64,000 bases of DNA from Erigeron canadensis. Taxonomy: Eukaryota > Streptophyta > Magnoliopsida > Asterales > Asteraceae. The notes below the pieces were generated by a model. That model worked only from the letters and a program-made list of their open reading frames with translations, was not told where the DNA came from and ran no database searches. The stretch's first letter is position 1, and every line of letters starts with the position of its first letter. Both the position numbers and the translations under genes were made by a program. This document shows positions 24,801-37,789 of this stretch, piece by piece. Where the stretch lies: assembly GCF_010389155.1 (NCBI RefSeq), contig NC_057766.1, positions 28,467,516 to 28,531,515 on the forward strand. Reading direction: 5' to 3'.

Positions 24801-27796
24801 AGATGCAGGAATAAAAAAATTTTGGTGTCAGAGATAATAAAAAGGTAAAGTGACTGAGCATACCATTAGCATCATGGAACTTTGCCCAGACCTGGTGGCT
24901 TTTTGAGAAATGTATAACGCCTGAAATTTAGAAAATTATAAATATTGAGTCTTTCCGTAAGTTGGTTCTTTGAAAACAAGAAAGCAGAACAATGGTTCTT
25001 GACTCACCTGAACTGGTAGTAGAATCTCGAGAAGATGATATTTATGAAGCAATGACAATGAAGATTCAGCAGCCCCAAATGATAGCATATAATTTAACTC
25101 CATCATGGTCCTGAACTGAATAAACAAATATATTATACCAATGCAAAAGTTAAGTTGGAAAAACAATGGCTTTTCTCTGGAATTCATTCTTTTCTCTGGA
25201 ATTCATTCTTATCAATGTATTCTACAATCCAGAAATAAAAACAGGAGAGAATCGGAGATGCATAAGTACTAGCTTATTAATGGTCTATTTGACCTAAACT
25301 ATATCATAGCTAGAACGTCACCGGATAGAGTCCTTAAATCTGCTATGAGATGATCCCAAAGATAAACTTTCAGCAGTTTGTGTGTTATCTAAAATGTAAC
25401 TTAACTTACTTCACTACTTAGCTTCATATTTAAAAATGTATGGTCATTCCTATTGTAGGCAAATTATCAAAAAAGTGATTACTGTCTCCAAATTTCTTCA
25501 ACCCATTTTGTCCAATCAATCTGATTAATTTGCTAATATTTCCATAAGATAAACTAAAGTGAACAGTTAATTTATCATCAATATTCATAAGGATTAGATT
25601 TAGCACCTGTCCTAATCTTGCGACCGATGATGTTTGTTTAAGAATTGCACTCTTGATTTCCTTTGACAACGATAAGCCAAGACGAGCGGCAATTCTCAAG
25701 CCGCGAAGTATTCTTGCTGAATGAAAGAAAACAATGAAGGTCTACTAAAGTTCATTACAAGAAGATTATTCAGCTTCATGGTTGTGTGGTTTAAAGGACA
25801 ATGAACTAACCAGAGTCCTCTGTGAATGACAGTTGGGCAGGTACTAACGTCCGTAACTGAAATCACATCATAAATAAATCTCAACAATGTCAAACATAAT
25901 AAACTGATCAACTGCAGAAAGCATTATAAATGGAAGAAGGGGTCAAAACTCAAAAGGTACTAATTCCAGAAGAACAATGTAACAAACGATTGAATAAGAA
26001 ATGAATTTAACCTTTAGTTCCAACAGATCCTTCATTCCATCATTGTAATCATATATTTTGTGAAGAAATGGGTCATAGAACAAGCTGTTTCACAATTTCA
26101 TAGGCAAAAACCAAGACAGAAGATTAATCAAAACATAGAACATAGCCAAGATAGCATATATTAACCATCAAACAAATCTTTATAGTGCAAGTGTGAAACA
26201 CACAGGACCTCAAAATAACAGGAAACCCAAAGCAGCAGAAAATACCTGTTGATAGTGAAATCTCGATGCATCGAGTTCTTCCAGCGAATAAGATCTAGTT
26301 TATCACGGACTTTAGGCATTTGAGAGACAAGAAACTTCTCTTTTCCTTCTGCACCCTTGCCCAGTGTATCAAAACTAGATACCTGGTACAAAACATCAAC
26401 TTGCATAGTGTAAACAGAGATGCAAAAAACATATCTAGAAGCAAGAAAAGTTCAGTTATAACACGAGTGTACCAACGTACCTCAACAACGGAGCCTTTTA
26501 TAAAGACTTTACATACAGGAAATCGGGACCCAACAACTTCACATCGATGAAACTGCTTCCTGATCTGCAAAAACAGCATACATAAATTATTAATGTCACA
26601 TACAACAAATTCAGGTTGATGATTAAATTAAAAGTTAGACCCATGCAAAAAACTCACAACTTATGCTAGTTTTTAGAGTATCTAAACCTGATTAAGATCG
26701 GCAGTGGTGATGATATCAAAATCTTTAGGTGGTCTATTAAGAAGCAAATCTCTCACACATCCACCGACTAAGTAGGCTTCAAACCCTGTAAATAATGGTA
26801 TAAAATAGAATATTCGATCAAAAAACAACTCCTGCAAATAACATCCAGGAGGAAATTGGTATAAAAACAAAAAGAAGAGCCAAAATGTTGAGGAAAGCGT
26901 ATAAGCAGGAGCAACATTTTACTGAACTGAGATACACAGAGAAGGCAAGCCAACAAAATTATGTCTTACACGCTTCAACTTTCAAAATAAAAGACACATA
27001 CACAAGGTCAGCTCTTTTTCGTGTCAAAAAAGTTATAGAAGACATGTCGAATATCCTTATCGGGTAGCTCTACTATCATATAAAGCATCTATGTTACAAG
27101 GTCCTCCTATTTATAAGATAACGTTCTCAAATACTAAAGAGAACAGATTTCAACCCTTTGATCACCTCATGATCCGATCTCAGCCCTATATTCCTTCCGT
27201 ATATCCTTACAACCAAACAACCCTCATCTTTTCCACCATATACACCCACAAAAGACATATTAGCAAGACTATTATAAAACAGTATATACGATAAATTAAT
27301 AAAAACGTCACCTTTGGTTCGAAGAATCTGCAAAACGGAGTATGGTGACTGCGGTAACATTCCTCGAGCCAACCCCAATGATCTTGCATCCACTTTTTTC
27401 CATTTTGAAACATCAACTTCACCTACATTATAATAATAGTAAAAAATATATATATATATATGTATGTATGTATGTATGTATATAAACACACATATTTATG
27501 TAAAAAAAACTATAAACAAAAACAGTTTCGAAACTCATTTCCGGGCTTAACGGCATACCGGGTTTAAAGACTAAATAATCATCTTCAGTAAGTGGTTGAG
27601 GTTTAGTATCTCCAGCTTCAACACATTTATGGTAAATACCCTGTTATTAGTAAAATGAAGATATAAATACAATTGTTCACAAGGTGTGAATGCGCAAATG
27701 AATATGATAAATAAATGAAGGTTTTTATACCTGTAATGAGAAAAAAGGTCTGATGGGCAACAGATATACGTTTCGTCTAACGATTATCGCGGCCAT
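21895..27796 (-). CDS. Bacterial-type poly(A) polymerase / tRNA nucleotidyltransferase-like protein with CCHC zinc knuckle, copy 2
   Basis: Paralogue of the gene at 9314-17091 with the same exon order (15 exons, about 800 aa). The start is the ATG at 27796, giving [19 protein letters not shown], again a basic presequence. The head domain has [18 protein letters not shown], then [10 protein letters not shown] and [15 protein letters not shown], so catalytic residues are kept. The last two exons (22683-23159 and 21895-22464) encode a proline- and acid-rich linker, a putative coiled segment, and near the end [14 protein letters not shown], an exact CX2CX4HX4C zinc knuckle that may bind nucleic acid; copy 1 has none. 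A donor at AAG|GTGAAT (21946/21945) could splice to an in-phase small exon at 21715-21757 ending EASCRIDTEST, so the true C-terminus is uncertain. Copy 2 is probably closer to the ancestral form, but this is inference. Confidence 0.86.
23482..23835 (+). mobile_element. Solo LTR with 5-bp target duplication
   Basis: The LTR is 23487-23830 (344 bp). It opens TGTTGGATTTA and closes TAAATCCTAACA, an inverted terminal pair with TG/CA ends, and is flanked by the 5-bp repeat GGTCA on both sides. Inside are a TATA-like TATTATATATA near 23642 and AATAAAAT near 23700, as expected of an LTR promoter and poly(A) signal. No internal gag-pol remains, so it arose by LTR-LTR recombination. It sits in an intron of poly(A)-polymerase copy 2. 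Confidence 0.93.
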
Positions 27797-28176
27797 TCGA
27801 ATGTAAAAATGATGGATTCCGGGCAGTTTTTCGGCCAAAATTAGCTACCTGTGTTACAGAAATAAGAAACACTAAACCCTATACCCTTTGTGCATTTTAT
27901 AGGTTTACATTTTAATTTTAACAATATGTACTAGTTACGGTTGTAAATCTCAAAGAAGATTGTTTCTAGAAATTTTTTACCTATGTGGTATGCCATTATT
28001 TTTTCCTAAACTATTTTTTAAAATATATGATGTCATAATAGATTTTCTTTTATTTTAAAAACTATTTATCTATAAACCCTTATAAAACATATTGAATTTT
28101 CTATTTTAGAAAATTAAGCATTTTTTTATACCCAAAATACCCCAATTTCTAAATCCTAATTTTCTTATACGCCTAA
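27797..28176. other. 5' flank of poly(A)-polymerase copy 2
   Basis: Proximal promoter region of the minus-strand gene; AT-rich, with no confident element. Confidence 0.35.
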
Positions 28177-28430
28177 TCTATATTTTTATACTATCTAGTA
28201 AAAAAAAAAATACTTTCTCTTTAAATGATACATGGGGAAATTATCTAAATGATTAAATTACATTACCAGTCATTTATATTTTAAAATATCTTCATTAACC
28301 TTTTAAATCAATTAATTTTACAACAATTATTTACACCACTTGACGCCGGCTTCACCACTAACGTACAGTCGCTCCCACCACACACCGTCGCCGCCACGAC
28401 CACCGCCGCATTGCGCGGATATCGTGCTAG
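28177..28430 (+). mobile_element. Short Helitron with CTAG|T end
   Basis: The 3' end (CCGCATTGCGCGGATATCGTG, then CTAG before T) is nearly the same as that of the element ending at 21046, and the preceding CCGCCACGACCACCGC block is also shared. The 5' end is approximate (A|TCTATATTTTTATACTATC). Confidence 0.65.
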
Positions 28431-28869
28431 TAAGGTATTAAGGTGAGAGGATCTCTAACACGGATCTGGTTAAAATAACGTAAGCTAGATTCTCTGTTGC
28501 GATCATTTGATCCACATCTTTCAAAAAAAAAAAGTTATACTTTATGTATGACATTTTGGTTTATGTATTCGTTAGTCATGAAAAATAGTAAATTTAGGCT
28601 CTTCATAAATTTAACTCTAATTAAGAGAAAACTCATATTTAGGAAAACTTGTATATCCATTTTTGGGAGCACTTACACCAAAAATTGAACTCATTTTTAA
28701 GGAAATTTTTTATCTTCATTCTTGTGAACATTTTGCTCATACTAATATTCGAATTCAAAATCTCAGAGTCTCAAATTTCTTTAAATATCAAATTATTTAT
28801 TGATGGCTAATATAAAAAAGTAGTGGTTGATGTATGAAAATTAGAAATATATATATATGTAGAAGTTTA

Positions 28870-29766
28870 AATTACAGTTTTAGTTCAAAAAACTTTGTCT
28901 CTCAACACTTTTGGTCCTGACCATAAACGTCTGTTGAAAAGAAGGTCACGTGTCTGGCAAGTGATGGGTAATCTCGTAATTTGGCTTAGAGTTAGTTACA
29001 GAAATCGTCCTTATCGTGATCCATCACTTTCAGCTCTAGTCCCTAGCTTCTAATATTTAACTTTAAGCCAAATTATATATATACTGAAAACCTATGTAAA
29101 TATACAATTACTTAATGCGTGAAATGTACAAGCCTTTAAACACATACTAATTTTAACAATATTTCGTTTTAACCCCTTAAAATATAACCAAATTTCATTT
29201 TAACCCCTAACATTTCAATTTTTTAAACTTTTTTTTACCTAAAAACCTATGTAAATATACAGGTACTTTATACGTGAAATGTACAAGCCTTTAAAGCACA
29301 TACTAATTTTAACCAAATTTTGTTTTAACCTCCTAAAATTTAACCAAATTTTGTTTTAACCCCTAAAATTTCAATTTTTTAACTTTTTTTACCCCACATC
29401 AACGTTTTCGCTTTCATTTTCGACTTTTCGTGACACTAAACTTTTAGGTTTTCATGTTTTCATCAAACAACTTTCACATATTTACGAGTTTACTTTTAAA
29501 CATTTGGTTTTTGATTATTTTATCTAAGTACTTTATGCATGAAATGTACAAGCTTTAACGTTATGCGTAGAATGTACAAGGTCTTATATTTTTACCATTT
29601 TTCATTGTAACCTCCTAAACTTTCTATTTTTTAACCTTTGTCCTATATTAAAGTTTCCGTTTTTATTTTCTTGACACTGAATTTTTGGGTTCTCATGTTT
29701 TCATCAAATAACTTTCACATGGTTACGATTTTACTTTTTAAACATTAGGTTTAACTATTTTCATCC

Positions 29767-29806
<40 letters not shown>

Positions 29807-30900
29807 CGTTTTTAAATTTGCCCCACATCAAAGTTTTCATTTTTATTTCCTTGACACTAAATGTTTGGATTCTCATTTATAATATACTAAAAAGCTATAT
29901 GAATGTACAAGTACGTTATGAGTGGAATGTACAACTGTACAAGTTTTCTATCTTTTAACTTTTGCTCCACATTAAAGTTTTCGATTTTATTTTCTTGACA
30001 CTAAATTTTTGGGTTCTTATGTTTTCATCAAATAACTTTCATCTGGTTACGATTTTACTTTTGGTTTTCACTATTTTTATTCGTCTTTTTATATACATAG
30101 CGTTTTTAAATTTGTCCCACATCAAAGTTTTCGTTTTTGTTTTTCTTGACACTAAATTTTTGGATTCTCATGTTTTCATTAAATAACTTTCACATGGTTA
30201 CGATTTTACCTTTTTCGTGTAGAAAGCGTACCCCGCAGCAACGCGCGGGTACTATAACTAGTTACTTAAACTAAAACCCAAAATCTTATCAACATATATT
30301 TACTAAATCTTATATACAAACTTCTAAATATAATATATACAAACTTTTAATATATCCACAAAGTGAGCCACGACGAATGAAAAAAGAAATGAGATGTGAC
30401 TATGTGAATGCTACTATAAAGACATGTGCGTGAGGAAACTAGCTAGGAAAGCATGAAACAAATTGAAACTCACGTCTGATAATAACTTAATTATCGGATT
30501 CAAGTGAGTGTTGGGACAGATTCCAGTGACTCATAACTACCGCCATCTCAGGTGACTTCAAACCTGGTAACTCAAATAATGGCAGTGATTTATTAAAAGT
30601 TTGTATATATTATCTCTAGAAGTTTGTATATAAGATTAAATTTAATTATGCTGATAAGATTTAGGGTTTCTAGATTTAGTTTAACTAACTTGGCCTAAAG
30701 TTAATAATTAAAAGTTAGGGGCCAAAACTGAAAGTGGTGGTTCACGATAGAGACGATTTCTATAATTAACTCTAAGCCAAATTACGAGGTTACCCATCAC
30801 GTGCCAAACACGTGAACTTCTTTTTAACGGACGTTTATGGTCAGGACCAAAAGTGTTGTCGGAGCAAAAACTATAATTTATTAAACTTAGGGATGAAAGC
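28870..30900. repeat. Interrupted inverted repeat (foldback)
   Basis: The left arm 28870-29072 continues after an insertion at 30262-30372; the right arm (about 30600-30890) is its reverse complement. Shared blocks include ACACTTTTGGTCCTGACCAT, AACGTC(T/C)GTT, GTGATGGGTAA and CTCGTAATTTGGCTTAGAGT. Arms are about 300 bp once the inserted DNA is removed. No coding frame. Confidence 0.75.
29073..30261 (+). mobile_element. Helitron-like insertion inside the left foldback arm
   Basis: Comparison of the two foldback arms shows extra DNA between about 29073 and 30261. Its right end is the Helitron-type GCAACGCGCGGGTACTATAA followed by CTAG|T. The 5' end does not show the usual TC. The body is made of diverged repeats of a unit with CTTTCACATGGTTACGATTTT, TTTTCATCAAATAACTTTC and TGTACAAG words, plus a (TA)n run at 29770-29804. 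Confidence 0.65.
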
Positions 30901-30964
30901 GGTAAGTAATGATCCACGACAGGGACGATTTCTGTAATTATTAATCTAAAAGTTAGGATATAAA

Positions 30965-32400
30965 AAGGTTAAAAAGGCAAATTTGTCACTCTAAATATAT
31001 CAAAAGAGTTATTTTGCCACTCCTTTTTTAACAAGGCCTTATTTGCCACTACATCTAATACATAGGTGCAATTTTGCCATTTCTTTGATGACTGGACTGC
31101 TGACTAAGATTTTGGAGTCCAACATGACATCTTATCTAATAATATTCACCATGTTTGCTGCACAAACACATAAGCACACAATCCATATTGCCTCAAGTGT
31201 AACTAATTCCAATGGTGACCATAACATCTTTTATACTTTTATGAACCAACAAATTTGAAGCCCCACAAACATAGCAGCAACATCATCATTTACAACCACA
31301 CAACGACAATATCACAATTTCATAGCAGCAACATCATAATTTCAAAAGTCATTAAAATAACTATGTTCTCATAATTTCCATTACAAATTCATCAACTTCT
31401 TAATCAACCTCCCCCCCATCATCTAAATGTAGGTACTCGGTTTCATATCCATCAACACTCGCTTGATTTTCATTAGAAGAATCTTCTGTTTCCATATCTT
31501 CATTAGATTCCTCATCTTTTGAAGGTACAAAATCTTCATCATCTTCGGTGTTATTGCCATCATCATGATCAATGGATTTAACATCAACTTTTTTTACTCC
31601 ATCATCTACCTTTTTTGCTCCAAACCTGTCAAAAAACTTAGAGAAAATTACATTTTTGTTTCGTTGACAAGATTCACAATTTTCGCTCTTAGTTAAATTA
31701 ATTACAAAAAACCCCCTTAAAGTTGGTTTTTTTTTTCATTTTACACTCTGCGACCTAACGAAGTTCAGGTTTGGCCGTTAACCCTTACACGTGCAAAACA
31801 CGTGAGGGCATTTCTGTCATTTTTACCTTTAAGACCAAAAGTGAAAAAATATACAACTTCAGGGACCAAAAAACATAAAAAATCTTGATATGAAAAAATG
31901 AACTTTTATATTACACATGTCCTTTTTAAATCTCATCTTTTTTTTCTTCATCATCCTCATTTATCCCAAAACCCAAACTTAACATCCAAAACTCAAAATT
32001 TACAACTCATATCTTCTTTTTCTTTCATTATCTCCATTCATCCAAAAATCCAAAATTTATATCCGATCTTAATAAAACTCAATTACAACAACTATAATCT
32101 TACAAATTCTAACAAACATCAACTATATAAATATATATCTTTTTTAAAGATAAAAAATAGAAAAAAGGAAAATGATAATCACAAGCCTAAGAATTGTCAT
32201 TAATAATTTATTACATGCATAAAAAGTAGTATTTTATATATCAATAATTACCCCTTAATTTTCACAAGATAAAATATAAATTTTAATGTATCAAATTTTT
32301 TATACTGACATCCTAACACAACTCATAAAAAAATAAAATAAATAAATCCCAAAACAAACTTGTCATTGCATATTTTGAGTGACAAATTCAGTTAAATTCG
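30965..32400 (-). mobile_element. Probable MULE remnant
   Basis: The ends carry an inverted AATTTGTCACTCTAAATAT / ATATTTTGAGTGACAAATT pair (about 30980 and 32375). On the minus strand 31409-31640 reads as an acid-rich block (…NTEDDEDFVPSKDEESNED…ending YLHLDDGGEVD then stop), preceded by an acceptor-like TTGACAG. Such acidic segments occur in plant Mutator-like transposases, but no catalytic domain is present. Target duplication was not resolved. Confidence 0.45.
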
Positions 32401-32703
32401 CCTATTTAAAAACCAACGAAAAATGCCACGTGGAATAAACCTTATAAAACTATCCCCAAATTGAAATTTAAAGTGAAATTAGGGTTTAGCTCCCACTCAA
32501 CACAAAAGAAATAAGCTACTGCAATCAATCAACCAAGTAAGAAACAATTTTGAAGGTGTACTGATTATTATTATATTAAATAAATGCACTAATAAGTTGA
32601 TGATTAATCTTACTCTGTAACCTATTTATCATATTTCAAGCTACATTTTTACTGTAATTTTTTTTACAGATTCCATTTTGCAAATATTAAGAAAAACAAG
32701 AAG

Positions 32704-32792
32704 ATGAGCTCCCCTCCTTCTAGAGAATATTCTCCTGATTGGCTTCGTGATGCCAAGGTTATTACTCTCTTTATTATGTTTTATTTATTTAA

Positions 32793-32839
<47 letters not shown>

Positions 32840-35495
32840 GATTGATGTGGTTGTTAAATTTATTGCGGTGTTAGTGTAACGGTGTCTCCTTGTTTGTGTT
32901 CTAAATTTATTATTATATGCAATGCAATTTTAAATATCGAAATTAAGCCGTATTTAAATAAGCTAAACTGATTGACTGAATGTTGGTTGTACAGGCATCA
33001 ACTGCGACAACGTCGATTTTCACATTGTTGTCGTCCTCGAGTTCTGATGAGGACGACGAAGATGACAAACTTCCTATTGGCTCTGTTATCGGTACAACCA
33101 CGTGTAATTCACTCTCACTTAGCTTACTTAACCTAAATATCGTCTTTTCTTATTTTACGGCATATATATATTTTACTTTATTATGTATTCAAAATGGTTA
33201 ATAATAGCAGTAGGTAGCAAGCCACGTAACGGTAAAAATGAATCCCCAGAGAAGTCTCTCCCGGCTGATCTTCCTCGTGTATGAACTTACTTTGTATTCT
33301 TAATTAATATTAGACTTTTGATTGCTTTCAAATGGTTTCTGTTAATATTTCTAGTTTTAGCCGTATTCTAAATTACTATTCTGATTAAAATCAGGAACCT
33401 AAAACTTCAGTTTCGGAAACTTTTCTATATGATTCTGACCATGACCGACATCCAATGGAGGTAGATGTTGAGGCATCGTCTTTTAAGTTGGAAGATACGG
33501 AATCAAAAGCAAAGGGTCCGACAAAACAAGGTAACATATGCTGGGTGAAAAATGAAAACTATGATTTCGTTTCTTTCTCTCTGTATTATGCTAATCGGTT
33601 TAGTTGAGTTGATTTTAAGTTGCTTCTCGTTTACTTTGCTACAGAGAATGATGACGATATGAAGGTTTTAGAAACAGAGAAAACTGATAAGCAAACTGGA
33701 TCTTATGTAATGTGGAGTTTCAACTTTTTCCGTCATTGTGGTATGTCACCGTCTTGGTTGATTACAATACATATTGCAATTGCAGATTTCATCATCAAGG
33801 TTGCCTTTGGTGCTTGCTGATAAAGTCCAACGTACAAAGGTTGGTTACTTTCACCATTTTACTAGTTAATATGCGTTTCACACACCTGGGATGACTGGTC
33901 ATTTCAAGTTGTAAGCCCGAAGTGAAATATTTTTTGTGTAAACAAGTCAGAGAGATGGGTACACAGATTTACACTTAAGTGCCCGTTATTTGCATTTAGG
34001 AGTATTATCTTTTTAAAGTTAACAGGATATGATTTCAATTCAACAAATTTGTACTATAGGATTATCAATCACTTTTTTTTTGAACCACCTTACGTTAGGA
34101 ATCATCTTACACAAGAACACTATTTTAAATTTATTTCTGCTTCCTTTTGTTACTTTATAATGAAACCTGGGAGTATATAATGAGTCTTTATATAGTGATA
34201 CTACATTGGTTGTTTTGAGAAAGTAGGGCTGTCAGTTGTCCTGTTTTTTCTAATATTATTTGGAGTTTGTTTGGAACTTGGATTTTCTGACAATCTGATA
34301 GTTATTAATCGAGCATCTTGTTCGTAACTTTCCTTTCAAATTTACAGGTGCTTGTGGAGTGCGAGGGTGAATCCATTGATCTAAGTGGTGATTTAGGTAC
34401 TGTTGGGAGAGTGGTCATGTCAGATTCCCTGTCTGGCAATCAAGATATGCTTCTGGATTTAAAAGGTATACATCATTTTTCTATCAGTGAATCTTTGGTA
34501 TGGAACTATGGACACATCATTTCATATAGCCTTTGTGCTCAGTTTCTTGCACATCGCATCCAATAATGAACCCATAAGCTTCTCAATGAGAAAGTTCTTA
34601 ACCTGTCTTGGATTCATTACACAATACAAATACTAATTTGTTTTTTTAATTCAGGAACTATCTACAAAACAACAATAATACCTTCAACAACCTTTTGCGT
34701 TGTATGTACCTTGTCAAATTTCTCTCCTAATCTTCAAACTCGTGTGATTTTGGATTATATTAGTGGAAGAATTATGAGAGAGATAGCTCTAATATATACG
34801 TGATTCTTCTTCAGGTTAACTTTGGCCAGTCAGAAGCAAAGGTCTGTTTGTTCTCTGAGCTCTTATCGTTTTTTGTCCTCTTTTGATATTTGTTTCTTAG
34901 TCATGAGAAGCTTTAAATAGGTTTTGCCCATATTCAGATCGTCTTGGGTAAAAAATGATAGACGGAAATATTCAAACTGGAACTTTATTTGTTGTTTATT
35001 TGTTTTTTTTTTTAAATCAGATAGAGGCAATCATGAATGACTTTCTTCAGTTGAAGCCACAATCGAATGTTTATGAAGCGGAGACTATGGTAGAAGGTTA
35101 GGGTTTCCTTTTGATGGATCAGTTAATGCTTTAGCTTGCATGTTCAATTTCTTCACTTTCTGTTTCTTCATGAGTAGGAACACTGGAAGGATTTTCATTT
35201 GATTCTGAAGATGAAGGCGATAAGCAAAATAATGTTCAAGTTGATGAAAATGACGGCGCTGAGCCACATACTAATGGGAAAGGGAAAGGGAAAGGAAAAT
35301 CTGAGAAAGCATCTGTAAGCCCTCTACTTTTATTAGGGCTGTGCATCATTAACTTTTAATTAAACCCTTGTCTAATATTAAAAACTCTGTTTTCAGGAAG
35401 CCACAAAAAAGAAAGGAAAAGTGGCTGTGAAAAAGCCAGTAAAGAAAGTTAAACGAAAAGCTCCAGTTGCAAAGAAAACCAAGACAAAAAAATGA
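32704..35495 (+). CDS. BIN4: DNA-binding protein BIN4 (MIDGET), topoisomerase VI complex subunit
   Basis: Plant nuclear protein that works with the topoisomerase VI complex in endoreduplication and DNA topology. Twelve exons (32704-32757, 32995-33091, 33214-33278, 33395-33530, 33645-33706, 33786-33839, 34348-34465, 34655-34701, 34815-34841, 35021-35096, 35178-35314, 35397-35495) sum to 972 nt, 323 aa. It starts MSSPPSREYSPDWLRDAK, then a serine/acidic stretch. The conserved core runs from about residue 143: RLPLVLADKVQRTKVLVEC, ESIDLSGDLGTVGRVV, LDLKGTIYKTTIIPSTTFCV, AKIEAIMNDFLQLKPQSNVY and EAETMVEGTLEGFSFDSEDE. The C-terminus is lysine-rich (KKKGKVAVKKPVKKVKRKAP), suited to DNA binding and resembling plant BIN4. 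A (TC)n(TA)n run lies in intron 1 at 32793-32839. All introns are GT/AG; one early acceptor (33213) sits next to a competing AG three bases upstream. Confidence 0.94.
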
Positions 35496-36002
35496 GGGTT
35501 GCAGCAAGTGTTCGTAATTATGTTCTACCATTAGATAAACCACTAACCTGTCATCTGCAGTTTACTCATGTTTAAAACCGCTTATCGATGCTCCCAGGTC
35601 CTGTAGGTTACGAGATGGGAAACTGTTAACATTAAATTAGGTAGGAGAGTGTAGCCTATGATGCTTTGTGGCACTTGGTGATAGTGGAAAGATAAAATGC
35701 TTTTATACACATGTATCTATCTATTTTGTAGTTTCATCCACCTGTTTTTCATTCCCTGTGTAAATGACGAGCATAATTCTCATGGCTTTAGCACAGCCTT
35801 AAACTTGGATGCCGGCTATTGAATTCTTTGGTTTCAGATTTGTTGTTTGTGTGTTGAGTGGGTGCGTGAAACTACCCGGATTGATGTTCATCTGGTTTAT
35901 GTGTTGTGGAAAAAGAAGTTTAATCAATTAATCATGCAATTTAAATGCTACAGCCAAACTTTCTTTTGCTTGCTCCTTATTTTGCTTTGTGTGGCTATCT
36001 TT

Positions 36003-36459
36003 CTATGAGTACAAAAGTAGTGTCACAGTTAACTTGTATCGCAGATTTCTTGTGTGTAGCCCAATATATATTGCAAAGAGAATCAGTTCCTTTTTTTTTT
36101 CCTGCTCAAAGGTGAAAAATATATTAATCAAAACTCTGATAAGTTTTCCTAACTTTTTCCGGTATCCTTTACCTTTAGGCCCATTATCCTTAGCGTAAGT
36201 GCGTAACAGTTTCACATATGCTTTCAATAAAAACCGCTTCACTCCTTTTCTTTCCCCTAAAATACCTTCTATTTCTTTCCTTCCAAATTTGATAAACAGT
36301 AGCCCCAAGAATCAGTCTTCCTACTACATTGCCAATTGTGTTAGTAACGCAGTTTAAAGCCATGTATCTTATGATGTCGTCCCAATTTCCAGCAACTCTT
36401 TGTATAGACCATTTATTCATCATCTCATGGAATGAACAAAACTTGAAAAATAAACCCAT
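36003..36459 (-). pseudogene. LINE reverse-transcriptase C-terminal fragment
   Basis: The minus-strand frame encodes MNKWSIQRVAGNWDDIIRYM... followed by GRLILGATVYQIWKERNRRY, the motif of the zf-RVT region at the C-terminal end of plant LINE (non-LTR) polymerases. No RT catalytic domain is nearby, so this is a 5'-truncated or decayed copy. It continues into a lysine-rich tail in another frame. It has no host function that I can see. Confidence 0.75.
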
Positions 36460-36974
36460 TAGTAGTGGTGGTTAGACTCTCTATACCTCCTATTGAGCAT
36501 ACTAAGTTTATGAAAAATATAATAAGTACGACTTTGAAATGCAATAGATCAAATATTTTCTATACAATTATTACTAAATTTTCAAAACTGACATGATACA
36601 AGGAGTTGCCGGTCGCCAGTACATATCAAGGTAAAAGCCATAAATACTTCTTCTTCTAAGAAAGTTGTGTTCTTAGAACTTTAACTACTTAGTACTATGT
36701 ATGAACTCACAACCACACCAACATTGAGCGTATCCGGATACTTGGCATAGTCTACAATAATGAAAGCAACAAAATTAGTTACATGCATCAGCAACTCGGC
36801 ATAAGACCTCAAGATACTAATTTTGTTTCTGAATCAAAGTATATAATATGAAAAGTAATAGTAATGAACAATCAATTAAGCGAAAGTTTAAATACTAATA
36901 TTGATTAAAGATACGAAGGTTATTGGCTTGTATAGTGTATAATAAGACTTCAACATTTGAGTTTAGCTAATTAC

Positions 36975-37199
36975 AAGGATGTGGGTGCCAATGATGTTTA
37001 GTTCAACTGGTCAGGTTTTACCAAGGTCTTAAGTTCGTTCCTTCGGGGAGATAAGTCTTGAAATTTTTTCTCTGAATACTTGTAACGGCCCATGATCAAC
37101 ATTTCGTTGTCTAGAGTACGTGCAAGACTTTACCATTACACGGTGAGATTTTCCGTATTCCGATTGAATATTCGAGAAAAAAAAACCAAGAATGTGGGT
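36975..37199 (+). mobile_element. SINE, family copy 1
   Basis: The body is 36987-37187, with imperfect 12-bp flanking copies AAGGATGTGGGT (36975-36986) and AAGAATGTGGGT (37188-37199). The head has a Pol III A-box-like TTTAGTTCAACTGGTCAGG and a B-box-like TTAAGTTCGTTCC; the tail is A-rich. A second copy of the same family lies in opposite orientation at about 42336-42545. Confidence 0.8.
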
Positions 37200-37400
37200 A
37201 AAATATATAAATATGTGAGTATGTATTAATGTGTAGTGCGACCATTTTAGGCTATCCTCATTCCCCATTCACAAACTAACCTAATCATACTATTTATTAA
37301 ATAATTTCTTCCTCTTCAACCTACCTAACCCAATCAAACCCAATTTTTACGCTCACATTAACAACCTAACCAAACTATTGATATATATATTATATTAGAT

Positions 37401-37689
37401 TATCTCCAATGGGAATGCCCTTAAGCGCCCTTAGATGTTCTTGGATATTCTTTGTCGTTAAAGCTTGTCCAAAACTAAAGACTTTTTGAAGGATGCCCTT
37501 ACCTAAGGACATGCTCTTATTTATCCTTACATTATATATTTTTGTTTTTACTTGAAGGTAAAAGATATGTAAGGATGTTTGTATGTTTGAAGATAAAATT
37601 ATAGAATTTGAAGGATTTATAAGGATGTGTAAGGATTTGTAAGGATATAATGTGGCGGCTCAAGGAAGGTGTCCTTAGCATTGGAGATA
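37401..37689. mobile_element. MITE with TATCTCCAATG inverted ends
   Basis: Perfect 11-bp terminal inverted repeats TATCTCCAATG (37401-37411) and CATTGGAGATA (37679-37689) bracket about 290 bp containing repeated AAGGAT words. This is the layout of a non-autonomous DNA transposon. Superfamily not assigned. Confidence 0.7.
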
Positions 37690-37789
37690 GCCTTATAAAG
37701 GAGATAGCCTCATAAATCATTTTCAACAATGTACACATGATAATGCATGATGTATCATACATCAATGCCTACAACTTTCTCCCTCCTCC

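Noticed and set aside
25430..25699. Continuous 89-codon frame extending an exon of copy 2
   Set aside because: The part after RLGQ is intron read-through; the paralogue's structure and the GTGCTA donor show the exon ends near 25607.
27127..27489. 120-codon minus-strand single-exon gene
   Set aside because: Only the middle part ([20 protein letters not shown]) is coding, as exon 3 of poly(A)-polymerase copy 2; the rest is intron.
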